Part shown: positions 49,732-59,295 of the stretch, in pieces
Layout of the letters: each line of letters starts with the position of its first letter
How positions within the stretch are numbered: the stretch's first letter is position 1
Source: Frateuria_A sp035943815
GTDB taxonomy: Bacteria > Pseudomonadota > Gammaproteobacteria > Xanthomonadales > Rhodanobacteraceae
Direction of reading: 5' to 3'
NCBI RefSeq assembly: GCF_035943815.1
Contig: NZ_DASZBU010000005.1
Coordinates: forward strand, 319,563-383,562
Length of the DNA: 64,000 bases
Program-made: the position numbers and the translations under genes
Notes under the pieces: model-generated
The model's input: only the letters and a program-made list of their open reading frames with translations
What the model was told of the DNA's origin: nothing
Database searches by the model: none

Positions 49732-50967
49732 GTGGACAACAGGGATCTGCTCAGGCAGCTGAAAATCGATCATGGGCAGCGCGAAGCGGTGCATGCGGCA
49801 CCGGCGCGCTGGCCCTGGATCGTCGGTGCGGTGGTGCTGGTGTCGCTGGCCTTGGGCGCGGGTGGCTGGTGGCTTCTCACGCAGCGCGCCGTCGCCGTGC
49901 GCATCGCCACGGCCACCGCGGCCGGCAAAAACGGCGAGAGCGGGGCGATCCTGCAGGCCACCGGCTACGTCACCGCGCGGAGGCAGGCAACGGTGTCGGC
50001 GCAGATCACCGGGACGCTCACCCAGGTGCTGATCGAAGAGGGCGACCACGTCCGCAAGGGCCAGGTGCTGGCCCGACTGGAGGACAGCGCCTACCGCGCC
50101 AACCTCGACGCAGCGCAGGCCAGCGCGCGGGCCGCGCAGGCGCAGGTCAGCCAGCTGCAGGCACAACTGGCGCAGGCGCAGCACGATGCGGCGCGGCAGG
50201 ATGCGCTGGTCGACCGCGGTCTGGTCGCCAAGCAGGTCGCCGAGCAGGCGCATACCCAGGTCGAGGCGCTGGCCGCGCAGGTGACCGCGCAGCGCAAGCA
50301 GGCGGAAGCCGCGCAGGCGCAGGCCCAGGTCGCCCAGGTCAACTACGACTACACCGTGGTGCGCGCGCCGTTCGACGGCGTGGTCACCGACAAGTCCGCG
50401 CAGGTCGGCGAGATCATCTCGCCGCTCTCGGCCGGCGGCGGGTTCACCCGTACCGGCGTGGGCACGATCGTCGACATGGACTCGCTCGAGGTCGACGTCG
50501 ACGTGAACGAGGCCTACATCGGCCGCGTCAAGCCCAACATGGCCGCCGAGGCGGTGCTCGATGCCTACCCCGACTGGCGCATTCCCGCCCACGTGATCGC
50601 GATCGTGCCCGCCGCCGACCGCGGCAAGGCCACGGTCAAGGTGCGCGTGGCGCTGGAGGCCAAGGACGCGCGCATCGTGCCGGACATGGGCGTGCGCGTC
50701 TCGTTCCTCGAGGCCAAGCCCGCGGCGGTCGTGCAGGCGCCACGCGGCGTGCTGGTGCCCGCCTCGGCCATCGCACAGCGCGACGGCCACGAGGTGGTGT
50801 TCGTGGTGCAGGACGGGCGCGTGCAGGAACGCCGGGTGCAGCCGCGCCCCATGGGCGAGCAGCGCCTGCTGCCCGACGGCGTGCAGCCCGGCGATACGGT
50901 GGTGGTCTCGCCGCCGGCCGCACTGCGCGACGGCGCCGCCGTGGAAGTCGAAAACAAGTCGTCCTGA
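49732..50967 (+). CDS. Periplasmic adaptor (HlyD/MacA-like) of an ABC system
   Basis: The 411-aa protein has one membrane helix (about residues 27-45) and a lipoyl/barrel part (LQATGYVTARRQATVSAQIT). A coiled-coil hairpin rich in Gln/Ala (about 120-205) is followed by NYDYTVVRAPFDGVVTDKSA and a C-terminal beta domain. It would bridge the inner-membrane transporter to a TolC-like channel encoded elsewhere. The GTG start at 49732 (AGGTGGGG upstream) is chosen because DNRDLLRQLKIDHGQRE is the usual opening of such adaptors; no ATG is available. Confidence 0.92.
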   Translation: MDNRDLLRQLKIDHGQREAVHAAPARWPWIVGAVVLVSLALGAGGWWLLTQRAVAVRIATATAAGKNGESGAILQATGYVTARRQATVSAQITGTLTQVLIEEGDHVRKGQVLARLEDSAYRANLDAAQASARAAQAQVSQLQAQLAQAQHDAARQDALVDRGLVAKQVAEQAHTQVEALAAQVTAQRKQAEAAQAQAQVAQVNYDYTVVRAPFDGVVTDKSAQVGEIISPLSAGGGFTRTGVGTIVDMDSLEVDVDVNEAYIGRVKPNMAAEAVLDAYPDWRIPAHVIAIVPAADRGKATVKVRVALEAKDARIVPDMGVRVSFLEAKPAAVVQAPRGVLVPASAIAQRDGHEVVFVVQDGRVQERRVQPRPMGEQRLLPDGVQPGDTVVVSPPAALRDGAAVEVENKSS

Positions 50968-50981
50968 TCGTCGAGGTTGCA

Positions 50982-50996
50982 GCAGGACGCTCCTGC
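50982..50996. repeat. Small hairpin between adaptor and ATPase genes
   Basis: GCAGGA-CGC-TCCTGC forms a 6-bp stem with a 3-nt loop in the 65-bp gap. It resembles the outer arms of the hairpin at 54333-54358. Confidence 0.45.
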
Positions 50997-51032
50997 GGCA
51001 GCGAGCCACACGTTTCGAACCTGGAGAGAACC

Positions 51033-51719
<687 letters not shown>

Positions 51720-51729
51720 GGAGGCTCGC

Positions 51730-52896
51730 ATGAAATACCTTCACCTGATCTGGGCCGCGCTGTTTCGTCGCAAGACGCGCACCCTGCTGACGCTGGTGTC
51801 GATCCTCACCGCGTTCCTGCTGTTCGGCATGCTCGACGGCGTGCGCACCAGCTTCGCCAACGTGGGCAAGAGCGCCGCCGGCGCCAAGCGGCTGCAGACC
51901 GGCTCCAAGCTCTCCTTCATCGAGACCCTTCCGCAGTCGCTGCAGGCGCGCATCGCGCAGGTGCCGGGGGTCAAGGACGTGGCCTACGCCAACTGGTTCG
52001 GTGGCGCCTACCAGGACCCGCACAACCAGGTCTTCAGCTTCGCGGTCAGCCCCAACTACATCGACCAGTACCCGGAAGTGGGCGTCACGCCGGCCGAGCG
52101 CAAGGCCTTCGATGCCACCCGCACCGGCGTGCTGGTTGGCGACGCGCTGGCCAAGAAATACCACTGGAAAGTGGGCGACAAGCTGCCGCTGCAGTCGAAC
52201 ATCTTCCCCAACCGCGACGGCAGCAAGAACTGGAGCTTCGACATCGTCGGCATCATTCGGGCGACCAAGCCGGACGACAACCAGTTCCTGCAGGGCGTGG
52301 TGCTGATGCACTGGAAGTACTTCGACGAATCCAATCCCTACAACCGCGGCCAGGTCGGCTGGTACGTCAGCTCGGTGGCCGACGCCAGCCAGTCCGATCG
52401 CGTGGCCAAGGCGATCGACGCGCTTTCGGCCAACTCCGACCACGAGACCAAGACCATGACCGAACAGGCCGCGATGGCCTCGTGGATGAAACAGATGGGC
52501 AACATCAGCTTCATCGTGATCTCGATCATGGGCGCAGTGTTCTTCACCCTGCTGCTGCTGACCGGCAACACCATGGCGCAGGCGGTGCGCGAGCGCACCT
52601 CCGAGCTGGCCGTGCTCAAGACGATCGGCTTCTCCAGCGCCGCCGTGCTGGGGCTGGTGCTGGCCGAATCGGTGCTGCTGGTGCTGCTGGGCGGCGTGAT
52701 CGGCCTGGGGCTGGCCGCGCTGCTCGGTCCGATCATGAGCGCCGGCAGCGGCGGCATGCTCAACATGCCGCCGGTGGGCGCGGCCAGCTGGGCGATCGGC
52801 GTCGGCCTGATGGTGGGCATCGGCCTGCTGGTGGGCGTGCTGCCCGCGCTGCGCGCCATGCGCCTGAACATCGTCGACGCGCTGGCCGGGCGCTGA
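51730..52896 (+). CDS. MacB-like ABC permease, first subunit
   Basis: The 388-aa protein begins MKYLHLIWAALFRRKTRTLLTL with one N-terminal helix (about 20-38). A large periplasmic MacB-PCD domain (about 40-265) is followed by three C-terminal FtsX-type helices with AQAVRERTSELAVLKTIGF, the coupling helix. It is 11 bp after the ATPase. With the second permease it probably forms a heterodimer that pushes substrate through the adaptor; the substrate is unknown. Confidence 0.93.
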   Translation: MKYLHLIWAALFRRKTRTLLTLVSILTAFLLFGMLDGVRTSFANVGKSAAGAKRLQTGSKLSFIETLPQSLQARIAQVPGVKDVAYANWFGGAYQDPHNQVFSFAVSPNYIDQYPEVGVTPAERKAFDATRTGVLVGDALAKKYHWKVGDKLPLQSNIFPNRDGSKNWSFDIVGIIRATKPDDNQFLQGVVLMHWKYFDESNPYNRGQVGWYVSSVADASQSDRVAKAIDALSANSDHETKTMTEQAAMASWMKQMGNISFIVISIMGAVFFTLLLLTGNTMAQAVRERTSELAVLKTIGFSSAAVLGLVLAESVLLVLLGGVIGLGLAALLGPIMSAGSGGMLNMPPVGAASWAIGVGLMVGIGLLVGVLPALRAMRLNIVDALAGR

Positions 52897-52907
52897 GGGA
52901 GAGGACT

Positions 52908-54314
52908 ATGAAGAGTCATGTGATCTACCTGATCGTCCTCGCCATCTGTATCGCCCTCGGCTTCTTGCTCGGGTTGATGGCCCGCCGTCGCCCGCGGTTG
53001 CGGAGAGCTTTGGCGAACGTCGGTCTGTTGCTGCTGCTCGCCGCATCGTTGGCGGTGTGGGTCAGGCTGCCCTGGTACGGCGCCATCGCGCTGGCTGTGC
53101 TGCTCGCGTTGTGGATGACGCTGTTTCGTCGCGGCCGCCAGGCCGCCTCCGTGACCGCGGTAGGCATCAGCACGCTGCGTGACCGGCTGAGCTCGTCGGC
53201 GGTGATCGTGGTCGGCATCGCCGGTGTGGTGGCGGTGCTGGTGTCGCTGCTGGCGATGGGCGTGGGCTACCGCGAGACGCTGAGCAAGAGCGGCAGCGCC
53301 GATACGGCGGTGGTGATGCGCGGCGGTTCGGCCTCCGAGGTTTCCTCGGTGCTCGACCATGCCAGCGTGACGGCGATCGCCGAGGCGCCGGGCATCGCCC
53401 GCGATGCGGCGGGCAAGCCGATCGCCTCGCCGGAGCTGGTGGTGGCGGCCAATCTGCCGCTCAAGGACGGCAGCGGCGACGACGGCAGCGTGCAGGTGCG
53501 CGGCGTCGGCGACGAGGCCTGGACCTTGCGTCCGGAGGTGAAGATCATCGCCGGCCGCAAGTTCAAGCCGGGCCTGCGCGAACTGGTCGCGGGCAAGGGC
53601 GCGCAGCGCCAGTTCGCAGGACTCGAGCCCGGGCACGAGATCAAGCTGGGCAGCCAGACCTGGACCGTGGTAGGCATCTTCGACTCGGGCAACGCGCTCG
53701 GTTCGGAACTGTGGGGCGACGCCGACATCATCGCCTCGGCCTACCGCCGTGGCAGCTCGCGCACCTCGGTGTTCGTGCGCCTGACCGACGCCACGGCCTT
53801 CGGCGCATTCAAGGCCGCGCTGGCGGGCGATCCGCGCCTGCAGGTGGACGCCGACACCACGCTGAACTACTTCAGCAAGCAGTCCGAGGGCTTCACCAAG
53901 GCGATCAGCATCATCGGAATGATCGTGGGCGGCATCATGGGCATCGGCGCGGTGTTCGGGGCGCTCAACACCATGTTCGCCGCGGTCGCATCCCGGGCAC
54001 GCGAGATTGCCACCTTGCGCGCGATCGGTTTCCGCGGGCCGCCGGTGGTGGTGGCGGTGATGCTGGAGACCATGCTGCTTGCGGCGTTGGGTGGTCTGCT
54101 CGGCGGACTGCTCGCGTGGGCGCTGTTCAACGGTTACAGCGCCTCCACGCTGACCCAGGGCACCGTGGGCTCGCTGAACTTCCAGCTGCGCGTGACGCCG
54201 GCCCTGTTGTGGACGGGGCTGAAGTGGGCGCTCGCCATCGGCTTCATCGGCGGCCTGTTCCCCGCCGTGCGCGCCGCGCGCCTGCCGGTGACCACCGCGC
54301 TGCGCGAGTCCTGA
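52908..54314 (+). CDS. MacB-like ABC permease, second subunit with extra N-terminal helices
   Basis: The 468-aa protein has three hydrophobic segments (about residues 5-25, 37-52 and 56-71) before the usual MacB start (SVTAVGISTLRDRLSS, helix about 96-115). A periplasmic domain (about 118-335) and three FtsX helices with ASRAREIATLRAIGFRG follow. The extra segments make it about 80 residues longer than its partner, so the heterodimer is asymmetric. It has a GGGAGAGGA ribosome-binding site and lies 11 bp after the first permease. Confidence 0.92.
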   Translation: MKSHVIYLIVLAICIALGFLLGLMARRRPRLRRALANVGLLLLLAASLAVWVRLPWYGAIALAVLLALWMTLFRRGRQAASVTAVGISTLRDRLSSSAVIVVGIAGVVAVLVSLLAMGVGYRETLSKSGSADTAVVMRGGSASEVSSVLDHASVTAIAEAPGIARDAAGKPIASPELVVAANLPLKDGSGDDGSVQVRGVGDEAWTLRPEVKIIAGRKFKPGLRELVAGKGAQRQFAGLEPGHEIKLGSQTWTVVGIFDSGNALGSELWGDADIIASAYRRGSSRTSVFVRLTDATAFGAFKAALAGDPRLQVDADTTLNYFSKQSEGFTKAISIIGMIVGGIMGIGAVFGALNTMFAAVASRAREIATLRAIGFRGPPVVVAVMLETMLLAALGGLLGGLLAWALFNGYSASTLTQGTVGSLNFQLRVTPALLWTGLKWALAIGFIGGLFPAVRAARLPVTTALRES

Positions 54315-54332
54315 CGGCGCGCGGCCATGGAT

Positions 54333-54358
54333 GCAGGAGTCCGCTTGCGGGCTCCTGC
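54333..54358. terminator. REP-like hairpin between convergent genes
   Basis: GCAGGAG pairs with CTCCTGC, and an inner CCGC-TT-GCGG extends the stem, giving a strong symmetric hairpin without a T run. Its shape recalls the repetitive extragenic palindromes of pseudomonads and xanthomonads. It may end both transcripts. Confidence 0.55.
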
Positions 54359-54363
54359 GCCGG

Positions 54364-55779
54364 CTACGGCATCACCGGCGGCAGGTAGTTCAAGGTCAGC
54401 CCCAGCGCCCACAGCAGCCCCAGTACCAGCGGCACGTGCACCAGCAGCTGCATGAAGGTGAAGCCGACCACGTCGCGCGCCTTCAGGCCGAGCACGCCCA
54501 GCAGGGGCAGCATCCAGAACGGGTTGATCAGGTTGGGCAGCGCCTCGGCGGCGTTGTAGACCTGGACCGCCCAGCCCAGGTGCACGTGCAGGTCGTTCGC
54601 CGCCTGCATCACGTAGGGCGCCTCGACCAACCACTTGCCGCCGCCGGAAGGCACGAAGAAGCCCAGCACCGCCGAATAGGCGCCCATCACCAGCGGGAAG
54701 CTGTCCGTAGTGGCGACATGCACGAACAAGGCCGAAAGCCGGTGGGCGAGCGTGGCGCCGCCGCTGCCCGGCGCATGGGTGAGCAGGGCGGCGATGCCGC
54801 CGTACAGGGGAAACTGGATCAGCACGCCGGCCGTGCTCGGCACCGCGCGCGTCACCGCGTCGAGGAAGCTGCGCGGGCGCCAATGCAGCAGCAAGCCGAC
54901 GGTGAGGAACAGGAAGTTGTACGTATTGAGGTTGGCGATCGCGCTGACCGCCGGCTTGCCCGCGAACTCGTAGCCCAGCCAGCCCAGGCCGAGCAGGCCG
55001 ATCAGCACCGACAGCAGCGGGCTGTACTCCAGCCATTCGCCCGGCCGCGTGCGCGGTGGCAGCGGCGGCGTGGCTGTGGATGTCTCCACGCCGAAATCCT
55101 GCCCGGTGAGCGCATGGGCGTCCGAGGGAGCGGTGAGCCAGCACACCAGCAGGGAAGCGAGCACCAGTGCCGCGGTCAGCGTGATCGACTGCCACAGGAA
55201 GATGGTCTGGCCGAAGGGCAGCACGCCGGTGATCGCCAGCAGCCCCGGCGGCATGCTGGCGGGATTGGCCTGCAGCTGCGCGGCGGATGACGAAAGGCCC
55301 ATCGCCCACACTGCGCCCAGGCCCAGGTAGGCGGCCGCGCCGGCGGCGCGGTAATCCATGCGCAGGTCGCCGCGGCGCGCCAGTGCGCGCACCAGCAGGC
55401 CGCCGAACACCAGCGAGAAGCCCCAGGACAGCAACGAGGCCAGCATGCTCACCAGCGCCACGTAGCAGATCGCGCCGCGGCCGCTGCGCGGCACCCGCGC
55501 GAGCAGGTCGATCAAGCGCGCCACCAGCGGAGCGGTCGCCAGCACGTAGCCGCCGATCACCACGAAGGCCATCTGCATGGTGAACGGGATCAGGCTCCAG
55601 AAGCCGTCGCCGAAGGCTTTCACCGCCGCCGCCGGCGGGGCGCCGAACGCCAGCGCCGCCAGCGCCACGATCACCACGCCGAGCGCGGCGAACACCCAGG
55701 CATCGGGAAACCAGCGCTCGGACCAGGCCGCGCTGCGCAAGGCGGCGCGCGCCAGCCAACCTTCGCCTGCTGCATGCAT
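54364..55779 (-). CDS. atoE: Short-chain fatty acid transporter (AtoE family)
   Basis: The 471-aa protein has about ten membrane helices and the AtoE signatures SLIPFTMQMAFVVIGGYVLA, SWGFSLVFGGLLVRALAR and FFVPSGGGKWLVEAPYV, with NLINPFWMLPLLGV near the end. Family members take up acetoacetate or short-chain fatty acids. The ATG at 55779 has AAGGGGAA upstream; a longer in-frame start at 55845 lacks homology. No acetoacetate catabolic genes are adjacent. Confidence 0.9.
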   Translation of the reverse strand: MHAAGEGWLARAALRSAAWSERWFPDAWVFAALGVVIVALAALAFGAPPAAAVKAFGDGFWSLIPFTMQMAFVVIGGYVLATAPLVARLIDLLARVPRSGRGAICYVALVSMLASLLSWGFSLVFGGLLVRALARRGDLRMDYRAAGAAAYLGLGAVWAMGLSSSAAQLQANPASMPPGLLAITGVLPFGQTIFLWQSITLTAALVLASLLVCWLTAPSDAHALTGQDFGVETSTATPPLPPRTRPGEWLEYSPLLSVLIGLLGLGWLGYEFAGKPAVSAIANLNTYNFLFLTVGLLLHWRPRSFLDAVTRAVPSTAGVLIQFPLYGGIAALLTHAPGSGGATLAHRLSALFVHVATTDSFPLVMGAYSAVLGFFVPSGGGKWLVEAPYVMQAANDLHVHLGWAVQVYNAAEALPNLINPFWMLPLLGVLGLKARDVVGFTFMQLLVHVPLVLGLLWALGLTLNYLPPVMP

Positions 55780-55927
55780 GTCCGTTCCCCTTGCGGTAGC
55801 CCGGGGCATGGTCGCGCGCGGGCCGGTACCCGGCAAGCCGACCATGGTGGCGGCCGCGTCTTCCGCTGGCGCCGCCGCGGTGGGCCGAATCCGCCGCCCG
55901 GTGGGCGGCAGGATTCCGCGACGCTGC

Positions 55928-56842
55928 CTAGCCGCGCGCGCCGCGCTGCCTGGCCAGGGTGATCACGCCCACGCCGAGCAGGATGATCGCCATGCCGGCC
56001 AGGTCGAACGTCCCCACGTGCTCGCCGGCCAGCCAAACGCCGAACAGCACCGCCACCGGCGGATTGACGTAGGCGTAGCTGGTCGCCAGCGCGGGGCGGG
56101 CGTGCTTGAGCACGTACAGGTAGGCGCTGAAGGCGACGATCGATCCGAAGATGGCCAGGTAGACCACTGCCGCGGTGGCGCGCAGGGTGGGGTGCGCCGG
56201 CAGGTGTTCGCCGGTGCCGAAGCCGACCAGCAGCAGCGCGACACTGGCGCAGAGCATCTGCGCGGCGGTGTTCATCGGGCCGGCGGGCATGTCCTGGCGC
56301 TTGCTCCAGGCCGAGCCGAAAGCCCAGCACATCGCCGCCATGATCAGCGCGAGCGCGCCGAGCCGCGAGCCGGACAGCCCGCTGCCGAGGTTGAGCACGA
56401 CCACGCCGACAAAGCCGACCAGCAAGCCGACCGCCTCGCGCCGGCTGGGCCACTGTCCGTACATGCCGGAGAACACCGCAGCGAACAGCGGCATGCTCGC
56501 CACCGCCACCGCGGCAATGCCTGAGCTCACGGTTTCTTCCGCGAAGCACACCAGACCGTTGCCGCCCAGCAACAGCAGCACGCCAGTGACCGCCGCGTTG
56601 CGCCACTGCCGCCGAGTCGGCGGAGCGATGCCGCGCAGGCGCAGGAAGGCGTACATCGCCAGGCCCGCGCCCAGGAAGCGTACCCCGGCGAGCAGGAACG
56701 GCGGATAGCTCTCCAGCGCGAAGCGGATGCCGAGGTAGGTCGAACCCCAGATCAGGTACAGCGCGAGCAGCGCGACCGGGATCAGCAGGCGCGGGTTGTC
56801 CAGCGTGCGCGGGACGGTGGCGGGTTGTTCGATGGCGGACAT
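55928..56842 (-). CDS. EamA/DMT-superfamily transporter (YedA/RhaT-like)
   Basis: The 304-aa protein has ten predicted membrane helices in two EamA repeats. The first begins LYLIWGSTYLGIRFALESYPPF and the second is near ALALIMAAMCWAFGSAWSKR. The SYAYVNPPVAVLFGVWLAGE segment is typical of the YedA subgroup of metabolite exporters. Substrate is unknown. It is followed by a 148-bp gap before atoE and preceded by the VOC gene. Confidence 0.92.
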   Translation of the reverse strand: MSAIEQPATVPRTLDNPRLLIPVALLALYLIWGSTYLGIRFALESYPPFLLAGVRFLGAGLAMYAFLRLRGIAPPTRRQWRNAAVTGVLLLLGGNGLVCFAEETVSSGIAAVAVASMPLFAAVFSGMYGQWPSRREAVGLLVGFVGVVVLNLGSGLSGSRLGALALIMAAMCWAFGSAWSKRQDMPAGPMNTAAQMLCASVALLLVGFGTGEHLPAHPTLRATAAVVYLAIFGSIVAFSAYLYVLKHARPALATSYAYVNPPVAVLFGVWLAGEHVGTFDLAGMAIILLGVGVITLARQRGARG

Positions 56843-56869
56843 GGCGTGCGTACGTGGCGGGAAAACGGG

Positions 56870-57250
56870 TCAGGCGCCCAGGTGGGTGCCGATCCACCAG
56901 AGATTGCCCTCGGCGTCGCGCAGGTCGGCCGTGCGGTCGCCGTAGGGCTGGTCGGTCGGCGGCGATACGCTTTCCGCGCCGGCAGCCAGTCCGCTGGTGT
57001 AGCAGGTATCGGCGTCGGGCACGTAGCCGTGGGTCGAGCCGCACAGAGATGCGGCGAGGCCGGTGCGTTCGCCGATCATCACCAGCGAATCCTCGATGCG
57101 CACCTCGGCGCGCATGACCGATCCGACTTCGCGTGTCTTGCGGTAAAGCTCCTGCGCGCCGAACGAGGCGGCGAGAAACCCCGGCATGCCTCGTGCGTCG
57201 GCCACCAGCAGGCAGGGCGAGACGGCGGGGTGGTCGGCAGGCTTGTGCAC
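56870..57250 (-). CDS. VOC/glyoxalase-like protein (PhnB type)
   Basis: The 126-aa protein from the GTG at 57250 begins HKPADHPAVSPCLLVADARGM and has FGAQELYRKTREVGSVMRAEV and the C-terminal YGDRTADLRDAEGNLWWIGT, which match PhnB-like VOC proteins. Metal ligands are not complete for a true glyoxalase I. The GTG start has AGGA 6-9 bp upstream and fits family length; an upstream ATG would add 42 Arg-rich residues. Confidence 0.85.
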   Translation of the reverse strand: MHKPADHPAVSPCLLVADARGMPGFLAASFGAQELYRKTREVGSVMRAEVRIEDSLVMIGERTGLAASLCGSTHGYVPDADTCYTSGLAAGAESVSPPTDQPYGDRTADLRDAEGNLWWIGTHLGA

Positions 57251-57456
57251 GGGATTCCTGGGATGTGGAAAGACGGGCAGATGGCGACCGGCCGGTGTGC
57301 AGCCTCGCGCCCTGGGGATGGCCCAAGTGCGCACGATAGCCCGGGTGCGGCTGCTACGGTAGCGAGCCCCTTGCAAGGCAGCCTTGAGCGCTCGTCAAGC
57401 AGCGCCGGTTCCATCGGCCGGAGAACCGCCTGGCTCGGGAAGCGGCGCGGGAACTT

Positions 57457-58329
57457 TCAGCCAGCCCGCTGCTTGGCTGGGAGCGGCTGCCGCGTGCGGG
57501 TGCGCTCGCGCGCCAGCAGTTCGCGCTTGCGCTCCACGCCCCAGCGCCAGCCGCCCAGTGAGCCGTCCTCGCGCACCACGCGGTGGCAGGGCACGATCAG
57601 CGCGAGCCGGTTGTTGCCGCAGGCGTTGCCGACCGCACGCGCCGCCTTCGGAGTGCCCAGTTCGGCCGCCAGGGCGCGGTAGCTTCGCGTCTGGCCCGCC
57701 GGAATGCGGGTCAGTGCGTTCCACACGCGCCACTGGAAGGCCGTGGCGGCGATGTCCAGCGGTGGCATCGCCGGCGCGTCGGCATCGCGCCAGCCCAGTT
57801 CGACGGCGATGCGCGCGATCACCGCATCCAGCCATTCCTCGCGGCCCGCGTCGACGCGTTCGCGCGCGGCCTGGGGGAATTCCTCGGCGAGGCGGCGTTC
57901 GAGCGAATCGTCATCCTCGCCCAGCGTCACCGAGCAGATGCCGCGCGTGGTGGTGGCCACCAGCAGGCGGCCCAGCGGCGTGGCGATTGTGGTGTAGCGG
58001 ATGCTGGCGCCGGCGCCGCCGGCGCGGTAGCTGGCCGGGGTCATGCCGAGCAGGCGGTTGCTGTGCTCGTAGACGCGGCTGCCCGAGCCGAAGCCGGCTT
58101 CGTACACCGCGTCGGTCACCGCCGCGCCTTCGCGCAGGGCGGCCTTGAACTGGCCGAAGCGGCGTGCGCGGTGGTACTCGGCCGGGCTCATGCCGAAGCG
58201 GCGGCGGAAGGCCCGCTGCAGGTGGCTGGGGCTCAGCGCGACGGCGTTGGCCAGGGCGTCCAGGCTGGGAGCGGTTTCGGCCTCGTCGAGCAGTCGGCGG
58301 GCCTGTTCGAGCGGTTCGGTGGCGGACAT
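57457..58329 (-). CDS. AraC-type regulator fused to O6-methylguanine-DNA methyltransferase (Ada without the zinc domain)
   Basis: The 290-aa protein has an AraC helix-turn-helix pair (about residues 15-100: LANAVALSPSHLQRAFRRRFGMSP and YEAGFGSGSRVYE) and a methyltransferase domain (about 110-280) with the acceptor cysteine in IVPCHRVV. E. coli Ada has a preceding domain whose zinc-held cysteine accepts methyl from phosphotriesters and switches Ada on. That domain is absent, so this form may repair O6-methylguanine and activate genes by another cue. Separate AdaA proteins exist in some bacteria but none is seen nearby. Confidence 0.92.
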   Translation of the reverse strand: MSATEPLEQARRLLDEAETAPSLDALANAVALSPSHLQRAFRRRFGMSPAEYHRARRFGQFKAALREGAAVTDAVYEAGFGSGSRVYEHSNRLLGMTPASYRAGGAGASIRYTTIATPLGRLLVATTTRGICSVTLGEDDDSLERRLAEEFPQAARERVDAGREEWLDAVIARIAVELGWRDADAPAMPPLDIAATAFQWRVWNALTRIPAGQTRSYRALAAELGTPKAARAVGNACGNNRLALIVPCHRVVREDGSLGGWRWGVERKRELLARERTRTRQPLPAKQRAG

Positions 58330-58401
58330 GGCGGCGTTCCTGTTTCCGGATGACGCCAGCCTAGGCAGGGTGGTGCGGGCGGACCATCCGCTTCTTGCGC
58401 G

Positions 58402-58677
58402 TCACCGCGCGGCGGGACGCCCCTCGTGCAACACCACGAAGTCACCCTCCAGCACGGGCGCACGCGCCGCACCGGCCATGGACGCCGCGCGGCCGACCGC
58501 GCGTGCGCGGTTCCACTGGCGCAGCGCCAGCCAAAGGCCGCCGCCGACCAGCAACACGCCGGCAACGACCAACCCGAACACCAGCATGGCGCCCAGCAGG
58601 ACCACACCCACGACCAGCGACAGCGCGCGGGCGAACGGATGGCGGGAACGGTGCAGGGGCAGCTGGTACAGGCGCAT
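58402..58677 (-). CDS. Small membrane protein of unknown function
   Basis: The 91-aa protein has a basic start (MRLYQLPLHRSRHPFARA) and a continuous hydrophobic stretch (about 18-52) with glycine pairs that could form a helical hairpin. A basic segment and a short hydrophilic tail (APVLEGDFVVLHEGR) follow. No family is recognised. It is divergent from the Rieske gene; an AT-rich TAAAAT element lies between them. Confidence 0.7.
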   Translation of the reverse strand: MRLYQLPLHRSRHPFARALSLVVGVVLLGAMLVFGLVVAGVLLVGGGLWLALRQWNRARAVGRAASMAGAARAPVLEGDFVVLHEGRPAAR

Positions 58678-58752
58678 GTTAAAAATCCGTGTGGTAAAAT
58701 CAAGGACTTACGTGCAAACGATGGGGCTTTCGGTCCCGCGAGGCAAGTGCCG

Positions 58753-59094
58753 ATGGATATACCCCCCGGGGCCTTGTGCCGCCTCGACGACATTCCCGAT
58801 GGCGCTGCCACGGCGGTGGATGCCGTATTGCCCGATGGTCCGGAGAACCTGATCGTCCTTCGCGAAGGTGAGGACGCGCGCGCCTGGATCAATGTCTGCC
58901 CGCATGCCGGCCGCCGGCTGGACTGGGCGCCGGGCCAATTCCTGATCAGCCGTGGCACGCTGATCTGCGCCGTGCACGGGGCGAGCTTCCGCACCGGCGA
59001 CGGCTGTTGCGTGGCCGGCCCCTGCCGCGGCCAGTCCTTGCGGGCCGTGGCCGTGCGGGTGGCGCGCGGGATGGTATGGCTGGCGGGCGATTGA
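58753..59094 (+). CDS. Rieske [2Fe-2S] domain protein
   Basis: The 113-aa protein is a single Rieske domain. It has the first cluster pair C-P-H in NVCPHAGRRLDW and the second pair in LICAVHGASF (C-x2-H). GDGCCVAGPC follows, where oxygenase ferredoxins have a GxCxxGPC loop. It resembles ferredoxin components of dioxygenases and NirD-like proteins that act as small electron carriers, but no oxygenase gene is adjacent. It stands alone. Confidence 0.92.
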   Translation: MDIPPGALCRLDDIPDGAATAVDAVLPDGPENLIVLREGEDARAWINVCPHAGRRLDWAPGQFLISRGTLICAVHGASFRTGDGCCVAGPCRGQSLRAVAVRVARGMVWLAGD

Positions 59095-59216
59095 TCGCAG
59101 CCAGCCGACCTCGAGGGGCACGCGGGTGATCGGCTCCCGCCAGGAGCGCGCTCCGCCCGCCCGCCGGCACTTCCCCCCTGCATTCGCGGGCAGGCTTGAG
59201 ATGGTTGTTGCGTACC

Positions 59217-59247
59217 AAAAAAAACGGCCCGGCGCATGGCCGGGCCG
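59217..59247 (-). terminator. Rho-independent terminator of wza
   Basis: CGGCCCGGC (59225-59233) pairs with GCCGGGCCG (59239-59247) around a 5-nt loop. Eight A directly to its left (59217-59224) give a T run on the minus strand, so it ends the wza transcript. Confidence 0.88.
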
Positions 59248-59295
59248 TCCTGGTCCCTGCCGGCGAGCTTCCCTGCTCGCCAGCCAAACCTCGCG

